Below are positions 33,694-42,828 of a DNA stretch of 64,000 bases, piece by piece. Position numbers and translations under genes: made by a program. Positions within the stretch are counted from its first letter, which is position 1, and every line of letters begins with the position of its first letter. The notes below the pieces were generated by a model that was not told where the DNA came from, made no database searches, and saw only the letters and a program-made list of their open reading frames with translations. Source of the stretch: Bacteroidales bacterium UBA5197 (lineage in GTDB: Bacteria > Bacteroidota > Bacteroidia > Bacteroidales > Lentimicrobiaceae); contig DHVX01000062.1 of the NCBI GenBank assembly GCA_002412885.1, positions 283,433 through 347,432 of the forward strand, written 5' to 3'.

Positions 33694-34598
33694 CCAAGAA
33701 TCGAATACTGAGTCACCTTGATGAGCTGGAGTATGAATCCATTTACGTAATCCGTGAAGTAGCCGCGCAGTTTGAAAGACCTGTGCTGTTGTTTTCTGGA
33801 GGAAAAGATTCAATAATCATGACCCATCTGGCTATGAAGGCATTCTGGCCTGCGAAATTGCCATTCCCATTGCTTCATATTGATACCGGCCATAATTTTA
33901 TTGAAACTATGGTTTACAGAGATAATATGGTAAAAAAGCTTGGGGCATCACTTATAGTTGGTTCGGTTCAGGAAAGTATCAATAATGGACGGGTAGTCGA
34001 AGAGCGAGGCCCTATGGCCAGTCGTAATCTGCTGCAAACCACCACACTGCTCGATACTTTAGAGAAGTATAAATTTGATGCTGCAATGGGTGGAGGTCGC
34101 CGCGACGAAGAGAAAGCCCGCGCCAAAGAACGCTTTTTTTCGCACCGTGACGAATTCGGGCAATGGGATCCTAAAAATCAACGCCCCGAACTCTGGAACA
34201 TATTCAACGGTCGTAAAAATCAGGGAGAACATTTCAGGGTATTTCCAATCAGCAACTGGACAGAAATGGATGTATGGCAATATATTCTGAAAGAGAATAT
34301 TGAACTCCCTGAAATCTATTTTACCCATCAGCGCGAAGTCTTTAACCGCGATGGAGTATGGCTTGCCAAAGCTCCTTTTATGACACTCAAGGATGGTGAG
34401 ACTTTTGAAGTTAAGACTGTCCGCTGCAGAACCATCGGCGATATCAGTTGTACTGGCCTTACCCTTTCTGAAGCCAATTCGCTCGAAGAAATTATTGCTG
34501 AAATCGCTGCTACACGGGTAACTGAAAGGGGAGGAAGAGCTGACGATATGAGGTCGGAAGCTGCCATGGAGGACCGTAAAAAAGAAGGATATTTCTAG
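33690..34598 (+). CDS. cysD: sulfate adenylyltransferase subunit 2
   Basis: 302 residues, usual length. PP-loop motif LFSGGKDSIIM, LLHIDTGHNF, GGRRDEEKARAKERFFS and the C-terminal basic tail ending KKEGYF, all diagnostic. With CysN it makes APS from ATP and sulfate. Translationally coupled to cysC through a 4-base overlap. Confidence 0.97.
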   Translation: MTKNRILSHLDELEYESIYVIREVAAQFERPVLLFSGGKDSIIMTHLAMKAFWPAKLPFPLLHIDTGHNFIETMVYRDNMVKKLGASLIVGSVQESINNGRVVEERGPMASRNLLQTTTLLDTLEKYKFDAAMGGGRRDEEKARAKERFFSHRDEFGQWDPKNQRPELWNIFNGRKNQGEHFRVFPISNWTEMDVWQYILKENIELPEIYFTHQREVFNRDGVWLAKAPFMTLKDGETFEVKTVRCRTIGDISCTGLTLSEANSLEEIIAEIAATRVTERGGRADDMRSEAAMEDRKKEGYF

Positions 34599-34666
34599 CC
34601 CTCAAAACAGCCGGACAATAAGTTTTGCAACGGAAAACTAATTTTCATTAAAGTTAAGATTTGATT

Positions 34667-35941
34667 ATGAGTGAGTTCTCAACAAACGGATACCTCGATA
34701 TGGAATTGCTTCGCTTCACAACCGCGGGCAGTGTTGATGATGGCAAAAGCACATTGATCGGGCGATTGCTTTACGACAGTAAATCCATTTTTGAAGATCA
34801 GCTTGAAGCGGTAAAACGCGCCAGCATCCGCCGTGGCAATGAGCATATCGATCTTGCACTGCTCACCGACGGACTCAGGGCTGAACGCGAGCAGGGAATT
34901 ACCATTGATGTTGCTTACCGCTATTTTGCTACCCCCAAACGCAAGTTCATTATTGCCGATACTCCCGGGCATATTCAATACACACGCAATATGGTGACCG
35001 GCGCATCAACTGCAAATGCCGCCATAATCCTGATTGATGCCCGCAATGGGTTAACCGAACAAACAAGACGACATTCTTATATTGCTTCTCTGCTCAGGAT
35101 TCCGCACGTTATCATCTGCATCAACAAAATGGACCTGATGGATTTCAGTGAACAACGATTTAACGAAATCAAGGCTGATTTTATAGATTTTGCCGGAGTC
35201 ATTCAGTTGGTTGACTATACATTTGTGCCAATCAGCGCGCTTCTGGGCGATAATGTTGTTGATGCTTCCGTAAATATGCCATGGTACGATGGCGGCACGC
35301 TCAGGCATGTGCTGGAAACTCTGGAAATTGGCAACGACAATAACCTGGTTGATCCAAGATTCCCGGTTCAATACGTTATCAGACCATTATCGGATGAGTT
35401 TCATGATTATCGCGGTTATGCCGGAAGAGTTGCCGGTGGCATATTTAAGCCCGGCGATGAAGTGGTAGTGCTTCCTTCAATGCTTAAAACCCGCATCAAG
35501 TCAATTGACAGGTACAATGGCCCCTGCGAAGAAGCCTGGGCTCCGATGTCAGTTACTTTTACGCTCGACGATGATATCGACATCAGTCGCGGAGATATGC
35601 TTGCAAAAGCAGATAACCTTCCAATAGCCACTCAGGATGTTGATATGATGATGTGCTGGATGAGCGAACAACCCATGCAGCTCAATGGTAAATATGCCAT
35701 TAAGCATACAACCCGCGATGTTCGCTGTGTTATTAAATCTGTGAATTATAAGGTTAATGTCAGCACACTTGAGCACATACACGATGGCTCAAATGTTGGG
35801 TTAAATGACATTGCTTCTGTTTCAATAAGAACCACCAAACCGCTGTTTGTAGATTCATATTCCAAAAACAGAAGAACAGGCTCTCTCATTATTATTGACG
35901 AAGCAACCAACCGCACGGTAGGTGTTGGAATGGTATTGTAA
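34667..35941 (+). CDS. cysN: sulfate adenylyltransferase subunit 1 (GTPase)
   Basis: 424 residues from the ATG at 34667 (a TTG two codons upstream is less likely). EF-Tu-like GTPase: P-loop AGSVDDGKST, DTPGHIQYTRNM, NKMD and two beta-barrel domains. It lacks a C-terminal APS kinase domain, consistent with a separate cysC in the same operon. It couples GTP hydrolysis to APS formation by CysD. A 68-base gap after cysD holds no terminator. Confidence 0.96.
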   Translation: MSEFSTNGYLDMELLRFTTAGSVDDGKSTLIGRLLYDSKSIFEDQLEAVKRASIRRGNEHIDLALLTDGLRAEREQGITIDVAYRYFATPKRKFIIADTPGHIQYTRNMVTGASTANAAIILIDARNGLTEQTRRHSYIASLLRIPHVIICINKMDLMDFSEQRFNEIKADFIDFAGVIQLVDYTFVPISALLGDNVVDASVNMPWYDGGTLRHVLETLEIGNDNNLVDPRFPVQYVIRPLSDEFHDYRGYAGRVAGGIFKPGDEVVVLPSMLKTRIKSIDRYNGPCEEAWAPMSVTFTLDDDIDISRGDMLAKADNLPIATQDVDMMMCWMSEQPMQLNGKYAIKHTTRDVRCVIKSVNYKVNVSTLEHIHDGSNVGLNDIASVSIRTTKPLFVDSYSKNRRTGSLIIIDEATNRTVGVGMVL

Positions 35942-36263
35942 AACTGTGTTTGATGCGATGAAAGGGTTTTAATCAGAGTTTGCTTAAAACTCCGTTAGGA
36001 GTTTCCCTTTAATAACCCCCGGTGCCAACCGGGGGTTAATGGATCGGCAAACAAAACAACCCTGTAAGGGTTGCCCTTTATCATGGGGGAACCCACTCCG
36101 GGGTTCTGTTTTTAGCTCGTGTTACACAACCACCTATTGCATCGGGGTTTCCGAAGTATCGGAATGTCCCATATTATTGGGCAATCCCTAAGGGATTATG
36201 CATCTTCTTAATTAACTTTGTAAGATGCTGACAATATGACCTTTGATTATTTTAAAGCAGTCC
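35942..36263. repeat. spacer with hairpins and repeat-like sequence
   Basis: No gene. A perfect 10-bp stem AACCCCCGGT / ACCGGGGGTT lies at 36014-36023 and 36028-36037 and may act as terminator between convergent cysN and the - strand gene. Further short GC phrases (CCCTGTAAGGG, CCCTAAGGG) resemble the dispersed intergenic repeats of Bacteroidota genomes. Confidence 0.5.
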
Positions 36264-37829
36264 CTAATTATAAAATCCGGCACCAAAATCCAGGTTAATT
36301 ACAAAATGAATTCCAGGGGAAAGCACCAATCTGAATACAATCAGAATAATTGCTGCCGTTATCAATACCACTGATCCTTTGGTAAATGAAACTGTTTTTC
36401 CTCTGATCTTTCCTGAATATTTCAGCAAATGTTTTCTGAAGATCATGGGCATAATTGCAAAAACCATTGATGCCAGAATAATGGTATCGTAAGCAAAAAT
36501 GTACTCATGTTGGGGAGTTTTGTCGGGACTTCTGACCAGAAACAGAAGCAATGTACCCAGCAGCCAGGGTATAATATAGGTAGAAAGCATTGCGCCAATT
36601 CTGTTTTCATATTTGCGTTTACCGTGAGGGAGGTTGCTCATGGCGGCATTGGTTGAATAGTATCCGGCCAAACTTAAAACAAACAGAAATATCAGAGAAA
36701 CCAGAATCTTAAAGAAAACATTCATAAACATCCAGTTTGCAACATAGCCAAATCCAAGATTGGTAATTATGCCTGCAACAAAAGCCCCCAGAAAATGCGC
36801 TGCTCCCTGAAATGCAACCCACAGCAGAAACAACCGTAGTATGTGATTGTCAATTCGTTTAGCCTGTATTATCCTGAAAAGCAATACAGAAAGTGAGCCA
36901 CATACCAATGGACCAATAAGCGTGATGGCAATGATGTTGGTTTTAGTCCATAAGCTGCTTGTATTGCCGATAGGAAAATATACTTCGTAATAATACAGCA
37001 CAGCATCAATTCCGTAAACAGAAGCCACAACAATGGTAGCTGCCTGATACACTAGATAGATAAACAGATAAGAGAGAATAAAAAGACCAAGAGAGTTAAG
37101 TATTGCACGCAGATCAATACTGCCCATTATCTTTTTTAGCCTGACTAAAAACAGGGTGTTGTCTTCAGCTGCTTGTTTTTTTATCGGACTGCCTTCTGAT
37201 TCAAACTGTATCAGACTGATTTTCCGGCGGACGTGCCTGTGTGCATGTCTGCGGGGAGAGGAAACCCGTAACTGCCTGTTGTCTTCTGAATCCATGCCTG
37301 ATGCCGGATTCAGATTTTTATTTATTGCATTGGCAGCAAGACTTTCAGGTTTGATAACCTTTGCTGTCTTCTTTTTCCGGAATACTTTTATAATTCTTCG
37401 AAACCACTTCTGTAAAGGTTTGGAACGCCGGGCCGGTTTACGGATTATGCTGACAACCTCAGTTATTTCATTCTTTCCGGGTTCCTGCTTTAAAGTTTGA
37501 TCCTGAAGTGTGTTCGTATCAACAGAGCTGATTACAGGCGCCGAATGAACTGTTTCCGGATTTGTATTCAGATTTTTGTTCGCAATATTGGCAGCAAGTT
37601 TTTTCGGATTAAGTGTTCGGACTTTCTCTGTTTTGTGAAAAAGTTTCTCAATCTTCTTAATCCATCCTGGCTTGACTCTGCTTTTGCGTTTTCGGGGTTG
37701 AGGAATACTTGTGGATTCGGGCCGTATGAAATGAGTGGATTTGCGCTTTTTGCCAGGTTTTCGAAAGAATCGCCTGACCAAAGAGCTGAAAGATGTCGGC
37801 CTTCCGGACTTTTTCCCGTTCATTCCCAT
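36264..37829 (-). CDS. polytopic membrane protein with repeated basic N-terminal segments
   Basis: 521 residues, not recognised. The first 230 residues are very basic and probably cytoplasmic. They contain two recognisable repeats of about 40 residues: one around KKIEKLF then LAANIANKNLN, and one around RRIIKVFRKKK then LAANAINKNLN; a weaker third lies at the very N-terminus (LVRRFFRKPGKKRK). From about residue 240 on there are six or seven membrane helices (ILSYLFIYLVYQA, IIAITLIGPLVCG, LLWVAFQGAAHFLGAFVAG and others). The membrane half, with its AAHFLGAF, could belong to a membrane protease or a transporter-like family, but I see no certain motif. Confidence 0.6.
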   Translation of the reverse strand: MGMNGKKSGRPTSFSSLVRRFFRKPGKKRKSTHFIRPESTSIPQPRKRKSRVKPGWIKKIEKLFHKTEKVRTLNPKKLAANIANKNLNTNPETVHSAPVISSVDTNTLQDQTLKQEPGKNEITEVVSIIRKPARRSKPLQKWFRRIIKVFRKKKTAKVIKPESLAANAINKNLNPASGMDSEDNRQLRVSSPRRHAHRHVRRKISLIQFESEGSPIKKQAAEDNTLFLVRLKKIMGSIDLRAILNSLGLFILSYLFIYLVYQAATIVVASVYGIDAVLYYYEVYFPIGNTSSLWTKTNIIAITLIGPLVCGSLSVLLFRIIQAKRIDNHILRLFLLWVAFQGAAHFLGAFVAGIITNLGFGYVANWMFMNVFFKILVSLIFLFVLSLAGYYSTNAAMSNLPHGKRKYENRIGAMLSTYIIPWLLGTLLLFLVRSPDKTPQHEYIFAYDTIILASMVFAIMPMIFRKHLLKYSGKIRGKTVSFTKGSVVLITAAIILIVFRLVLSPGIHFVINLDFGAGFYN

Positions 37830-37847
37830 TTTGTTAGGCCTAGTATT

Positions 37848-38990
37848 CTATAACATTAGCTGAATGATCTTCCTGTAGTCGTCCTGATTAAGTTTGTGAA
37901 CAAAAGTAGCGGCTTTATTCAGCTCCATTATTCTGAATATCTCATCAGCATCCGGCTCAATTCCTTTAATATCACTCAATCTGATCGGACAATCCAGACT
38001 TTTGAAAAATCCTTCCAGATGATTTATGGTTTCATCAACATCTGAAGTGCCAAAGAGGTTTTCGCCCAGTAGTGAAATCCGTTTGCCTATCCGGTCTTTT
38101 TGCAGCCGTAGCCATGCAGGATAAACGATTGTAAGTGAAGCCCCGTGCGGCACATCATATAAAAGCGAAAGTACATGTCCGATGCTGTGAACGCCCCATT
38201 CACCCGAAACCCGGCCGTTCATGGTCATTCCATTGAGAGCCATGGTGGCTGCGTACATTATTTTTGCACGCAGCTTGTAATTTGAAAGATCATTAATCAG
38301 TTCAGGCCCGTATTCCATTGCTTCAAGAATGATGGAATATACAAACCTGTCGGACAATGTTGCCTCTTCACCGTTGCCAAAAAAAGCTTCCAGCGAATGA
38401 GCAATAAGATCGGCTACACCAAACGCCGTATAGTCACGGGGGACTGACATTGTAAACTGCGGATCCAAAAATGAGTGTTTTGGATACATCAGCGGACTGC
38501 TGAAACTTCCTTTATTTTCGGCTGCATGATTTGAAATTACTGCAAATGGATTCATTTCAGTTCCGGTGGCTGCCAGTGTAAGTACCGAAATCAAAGGAAC
38601 AGCAGTGCGTGGAAGCGCCCTTCTGACAAAGAAATTCCAGGCCGGGGTTTCAACAGGAATGGTGATTGAAATAATTTTTGCTGAGTCAATCACACTTCCA
38701 CCGCCAACAGCAAGCACAACATCCACACCGTGTTCACGGCCGAGTGCTGCTGCTGCATCCACATCTTCAACAATCGGATTAGAGCGGATTCCGCCATATT
38801 CAAATACTTCGGCACCAATTGATTCCAATTGTTTAATAACCAGATCATAAAGACCATTTTGTTTGATTGAACCGGTTCCATAAACAAGCAAAACGTTCTT
38901 GCCGAAACGATTGATAACCTGTCCGAGGCCATTCAGTACATCCTTGCCAAAGTGAAGACTTGTGGGATTATAAGCAACAAAATTTTCCAT
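37848..38990 (-). CDS. iron-containing alcohol dehydrogenase (YqhD/BdhA-like)
   Basis: 380 residues. Nucleotide-binding GGGSVIDSAKI, and metal ligands in DLIAHSLEAFF (Asp, His), HSIGHVLSLLYDVPHG (two His). This matches the NADPH-dependent butanol dehydrogenase/YqhD group, which reduces a broad range of aldehydes and detoxifies reactive carbonyls. Monocistronic; it faces the same way as the neighbouring genes. Confidence 0.93.
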   Translation of the reverse strand: MENFVAYNPTSLHFGKDVLNGLGQVINRFGKNVLLVYGTGSIKQNGLYDLVIKQLESIGAEVFEYGGIRSNPIVEDVDAAAALGREHGVDVVLAVGGGSVIDSAKIISITIPVETPAWNFFVRRALPRTAVPLISVLTLAATGTEMNPFAVISNHAAENKGSFSSPLMYPKHSFLDPQFTMSVPRDYTAFGVADLIAHSLEAFFGNGEEATLSDRFVYSIILEAMEYGPELINDLSNYKLRAKIMYAATMALNGMTMNGRVSGEWGVHSIGHVLSLLYDVPHGASLTIVYPAWLRLQKDRIGKRISLLGENLFGTSDVDETINHLEGFFKSLDCPIRLSDIKGIEPDADEIFRIMELNKAATFVHKLNQDDYRKIIQLML

Positions 38991-39045
38991 AATTATTGAT
39001 TGTTGTTTTTAAAACATTTTTTTGAAGAGCTTTACTTACTGTAAA

Positions 39046-39198
39046 GAATTGTCAAGCAATGTCGTTTAGTTAAGGTTTCGAATTTTCAGATAAGTGAATC
39101 AAATATCCTTCGATTCCACTCAGGATGACTGTCAGTCTGAGTCCCGCACGTGCGGGAAAGACAATATTCCTTAACTAAACGACATTGAATTGTCAAGC
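39046..39198. mobile_element. MITE-like insertion with 12-bp target duplication
   Basis: The 129-bp element at 39058-39186 has perfect 18-bp terminal inverted repeats (AATGTCGTTTAGTTAAGG at 39058-39075, its complement at 39169-39186). It is flanked by the direct repeat GAATTGTCAAGC at 39046-39057 and 39187-39198. No coding capacity. The inside holds a hairpin CCCGCAC/GTGCGGG and the phrase GATGACTGTCAGTCTGAG seen in many Bacteroidota intergenic repeats. It inserted into the 3' end of rnr and now supplies its last codons and stop. Confidence 0.85.
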
Positions 39199-41348
39199 AC
39201 AAAATCCATTTGTTTGCGTTGAAGATCAACTCGTTTTACACGGATCTTTATCGGAGCTCCCAGCTTAAATTCGCGGCCATGATGTTGTCCGATAACACGG
39301 TAATTGTCTTCGTCAAGGTAATAGAAATCATCATCCATGTATTTCATGGAAACCATTCCTTCGCATTTACTGCCTTCCAGTTCCACAAAAATACCATACT
39401 TGCTGACACCCGAAATAAGGCCATTAAATGATTGGCCTATTTTATCCTGAAGATACTCTGCCTGTTTGTATTTTACCGAAGCACGTTCAGCCTCAACTGC
39501 TTTGCGCTCCATTTCTGAGCTATGCACGCAATACTCTTCGTATTCTTCTTTGCTTGCTGATCCCTTTCCTTCCAGATACCATTCGAGAAGCCGATGTACC
39601 ATCAGATCGGGATACCTGCGTATGGGCGAAGTAAAATGTGTGTAAAACGGGAAAGAAAGTCCATAGTGACCAATGTTAACCGTTGAATATTCAGCTTTTG
39701 ACATGGTGCGGATGGCAATGGTTTCGATCATTGTTTTTTCGCCTTTGCCGGCTATCTGTTCAAACAAATTATTGAATGAATTGGCAACACTTTTATGCGA
39801 TCCTAAATTTAATTTATACCCGAGCTTGGTTAGAAACTCTGAAAATTTGGCAAGTTTATCGGGGTTAGGTTCGTCATGAACTCTATAAACAAATGTTTTA
39901 GGGGTGGATTGTCCTTTCTTTTGCCCGATTTTTTCAGCAACACGCCGGTTAGCCAATAGCATGAAATCCTCAATCAGCATATTGGCTTCTTTTTGTTCTT
40001 TAACGTAAGTGTCGAGGGGTTTGCCGTTTTCGTCAAGAATGAACTTCACTTCTGTGGTGTGAAAAGCAATCGATCCCTTTTTAAATCGCTCTTCTCTCAG
40101 TTGCTCAGCCAGTTGATTCAGTATCAGAAGTTCATCTTTGTATTGGCCTTCAGCGCCTTCAATCATCACCTGAACTTCCTCGTAGCTATATCGACGGTCG
40201 CTGTTTATGATGGTTTTTCCAAACCATTCGCTGCTGATTTTTGCCTTTTCGTCTAGCGTAAAAACGGCCGAAAAACAGAGTTTGTCTTCGTTGGGGCGAA
40301 GCGAGCAAACCATATTCGACAATTTTTCGGGCAACATCGGAATGGTTCTGTCAACCAGGTAAATGGATGTCCCTCTGTCATAAGCTTCCTTATCAAGCGC
40401 AGTCTGAGGTTTTACATAATGCGAAACATCAGCAATATGAACGCCGACTTCCCATTCTCCTGAATCAAGTTTCCTTAGTGATAATGCATCATCAAAGTCT
40501 TTTGCATCCGGCGGGTCAATGGTACATGTCCAGATATTCCGGAAATCTCTTCGTTTAGCAATTTCTTCATCGCTGATTTTTTCAGGGATTTTGTCGGCTT
40601 CTTTCAGCGTTTCAGGCCTGAACTGCAGCGGAAACTCAAAGGATGCAAGTATGGAGTTCATCTCCACATTGTTATCTCCGGGTTTGCCAAGCACATCAGT
40701 TATTTCGCCATAGGGATTTTTCGACCGTTCCGGCCATTCGGTAATCCGCGCAATGGCTTTTTGCCCGTGTGTTGCTTTATTGAGCGACTCTTTCGGAATG
40801 AAAATATCAATGGGAATTGAAACATCATCGGGAATCAGAAATGCAAATTTGCCGGTTACCTGAACTGTTCCGACATACTGAGAACGACCTCGTTTAAGCA
40901 CTTCAACAATCTGACCTTCCACCTTTCGCCCCTTTCTGAGCGGGAAAAGATGAACCTTTACTGTGTCTCCATGCAGGGCGTGACCGGTTTGTCCGGCTCC
41001 CACAAATACATCTTCATCCAGATCAGCAACACTTACATAAGCTTTGCCGGTTTGTTTCATATCAACAACGCCAATGACTGTAGCTGTCAATATTTTGTCG
41101 TTCAATAAATCGGGATTATATTTGAATTTGCCGCGGTTGAGCTCTATGATTGTTTCTTTTGCTGAAAGTTTTTCAAGAATAATCCTGACATGCTCTTTGC
41201 TCACCTTGTCGGAAATTCCTAAAAGTTTGGAAACCTGCCTGAAATTGAACGCCTTAAACGGATTTGTTGAAAACAAGGCTTCAACTGTACTTATAAATGG
41301 GTCATTCTTTGAATGGGCGACTCCTGACCCTGACTTTTTCTTTGCCAT
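39171..41348 (-). CDS. rnr: ribonuclease R
   Basis: 725 residues. Order of domains: N-terminal winged-helix-like region, two cold-shock domains (GKAYVSVADLDEDVFVG), RNB catalytic domain with the acidic cluster in DPPDAKDFDDA, and a C-terminal S1 domain (GLISGVSKYGIFVEL). It degrades structured RNA 3' to 5'. The last five residues (SMSFS) come largely from the inverted repeat of an inserted element; with the element removed the frame would read NSLQ and stop, so the protein is only trivially altered. The basic tail common in other RNase R proteins is absent. Confidence 0.96.
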   Translation of the reverse strand: MAKKKSGSGVAHSKNDPFISTVEALFSTNPFKAFNFRQVSKLLGISDKVSKEHVRIILEKLSAKETIIELNRGKFKYNPDLLNDKILTATVIGVVDMKQTGKAYVSVADLDEDVFVGAGQTGHALHGDTVKVHLFPLRKGRKVEGQIVEVLKRGRSQYVGTVQVTGKFAFLIPDDVSIPIDIFIPKESLNKATHGQKAIARITEWPERSKNPYGEITDVLGKPGDNNVEMNSILASFEFPLQFRPETLKEADKIPEKISDEEIAKRRDFRNIWTCTIDPPDAKDFDDALSLRKLDSGEWEVGVHIADVSHYVKPQTALDKEAYDRGTSIYLVDRTIPMLPEKLSNMVCSLRPNEDKLCFSAVFTLDEKAKISSEWFGKTIINSDRRYSYEEVQVMIEGAEGQYKDELLILNQLAEQLREERFKKGSIAFHTTEVKFILDENGKPLDTYVKEQKEANMLIEDFMLLANRRVAEKIGQKKGQSTPKTFVYRVHDEPNPDKLAKFSEFLTKLGYKLNLGSHKSVANSFNNLFEQIAGKGEKTMIETIAIRTMSKAEYSTVNIGHYGLSFPFYTHFTSPIRRYPDLMVHRLLEWYLEGKGSASKEEYEEYCVHSSEMERKAVEAERASVKYKQAEYLQDKIGQSFNGLISGVSKYGIFVELEGSKCEGMVSMKYMDDDFYYLDEDNYRVIGQHHGREFKLGAPIKIRVKRVDLQRKQMDFVLDNSMSFS

Positions 41349-41574
41349 ATTTTATTCATATTATCTGGTAAAGGTAAGAAATTAAGCCCGAATTCTATCT
41401 ATAGCTAAGAAACTATCATTCTGCACAGAAATTAAAATGAAAATAATTCATCTATTGAAGTTACTTTTTGTAAAATCGTTGATGAATGGTTGAATGCTTA
41501 AGATGGATTGATCAGATAACTCTGATTCTCCCACTTTAAATGCAGGTTGCTGCAATCTTAATACCCTGAATATC

Positions 41575-41943
41575 ATGGAAAAGAAAAGAATTTTAATCGC
41601 GGAAGACAATGCAATCAATCAGAAAGTTGCTTTGTTGTTACTTCAGAAGTACGAGCAAACCATTGACATAGCTGACAATGGTCGCATTGCGGTTGAGAAA
41701 TTTTTGATTCATGATTACGATCTGGTACTAATGGATTTGCATATGCCTGAATTGGATGGTTTCGAAGCAACGATCAGAATCAGGGAGATTGAAGAAAGCG
41801 AAAACAGAACAAAGAAAGTAAAAATATTTGCCATGACGGCAAGTTCTATCACCGATGAAAGTGAACGGTGTTATCAGGTGGGCATGAATGGTTACATTTC
41901 AAAACCATTTAAAGCTGAAGAAGTTATGAAGGCACTTAGTTAG
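41575..41943 (+). CDS. single-domain response regulator (receiver)
   Basis: 122 residues, receiver domain only. Phosphoacceptor Asp54 in VLMDLHMPE, acidic pair in IAEDN, Thr in AMTASS, and Lys in YISKPF. No output domain. The closest relatives are the receiver modules of hybrid histidine kinases (the phrase AEDNAINQKVA), so it probably is phosphorylated by a kinase or phosphorelay encoded elsewhere. There is no kinase gene in the window. Confidence 0.92.
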   Translation: MEKKRILIAEDNAINQKVALLLLQKYEQTIDIADNGRIAVEKFLIHDYDLVLMDLHMPELDGFEATIRIREIEESENRTKKVKIFAMTASSITDESERCYQVGMNGYISKPFKAEEVMKALS

Positions 41944-42129
41944 TGTCTGTTGAAAAACTCAACTGTGATCATGGGTATAAGCTCAATTTTCCCGGGCTGT
42001 TCAATAGATTTGTTTATCCAACGTAAATTGCACGCAAGAAACCTTAACTTAGATCAAGATAATCCCCTAGCGGACAATGCTTTTATACTTTAAAAGCAAA
42101 CCCTATATTACCGGAAGCAGACAACAAAC

Positions 42130-42700
42130 CTATATTCCACTTAGCCGGGCAGGCTCGCCAACTTCGGAAGTAATTACTACGGTAACTTCCTTTTTTTTAA
42201 CCACGATAAAAGCCTCAGAAATTCTGAACGGAGTATTTTCTCGTCAAGGCCGTAAAAGAGCTTATCCAGCGAATCAAGTGCAACACGTTTTGCATTTACT
42301 TTATTAATTGACCGTTCAAGTCTTACAAATATTCCTTCATGATCGTATATTCCTGCTGTTTCCAACTCATCTGTGTTGATCACTACCTGATCGATGTATA
42401 AACTATTATTTTCAATATAATTATTCAGATCGTAACCCAATGATTTAACATTCAGAACGAGCTCGTCCTTATTTTCTTCAAACGTCATAAATACACCGTG
42501 CTCATTATAAAAATCAATTCCATTGTTCAAAAATTCCATTGCCATAATGGTTTTTCCACAACCTGAACTGCCCATTATCAGCGTGGACCGGTTCCGGGGA
42601 AGACCTCCAAAAGTAATTTCATCCAATCCGGTTATACCGGTGGCAGATTTTGGAATTGTAAATAAATTTTCGTTGTTTTTTTCTCTTTTGGTTGCTTCAT
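42130..42700 (-). pseudogene. truncated kaiC-like ATPase with two frame breaks
   Basis: The open part (42626-42177) encodes a RecA/KaiC-type ATPase: GITGLDEITFGGLPRN runs into Walker A GSSGCGKT, Walker B-like RVALDSLDKL, then LLSWLKKR. The in-frame region upstream has no ATG. An ATG at 42700 would join if the A7 run (42682-42676 region) had one more A, giving IPKSATGITG in frame. At the 3' side one more A in the A8 run would continue the family sequence as EVTVVITSEVGEPARLSGI, ending at 42130, still short of a full domain of about 230 residues. It is therefore a decayed gene, or one with homopolymer errors plus truncation. Confidence 0.7.
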
Positions 42701-42828
42701 AACTGCCGGCATTAATAATCGGGTAAATGGATCACTATTTCCAAAATTATAGTTATTACCGAAGAGAATTGTTATATAATTATTTGAGAGATTTCAATAA
42801 TTCATACTTTCTACGAAATCCAGTTTTT

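Noticed and set aside
42177..42626. Programmed frameshifting in the kaiC-like gene
   Set aside because: Two separate homopolymer breaks plus a truncated domain fit decay or sequence error better than programmed frameshifting; no stimulatory structure was recognised.
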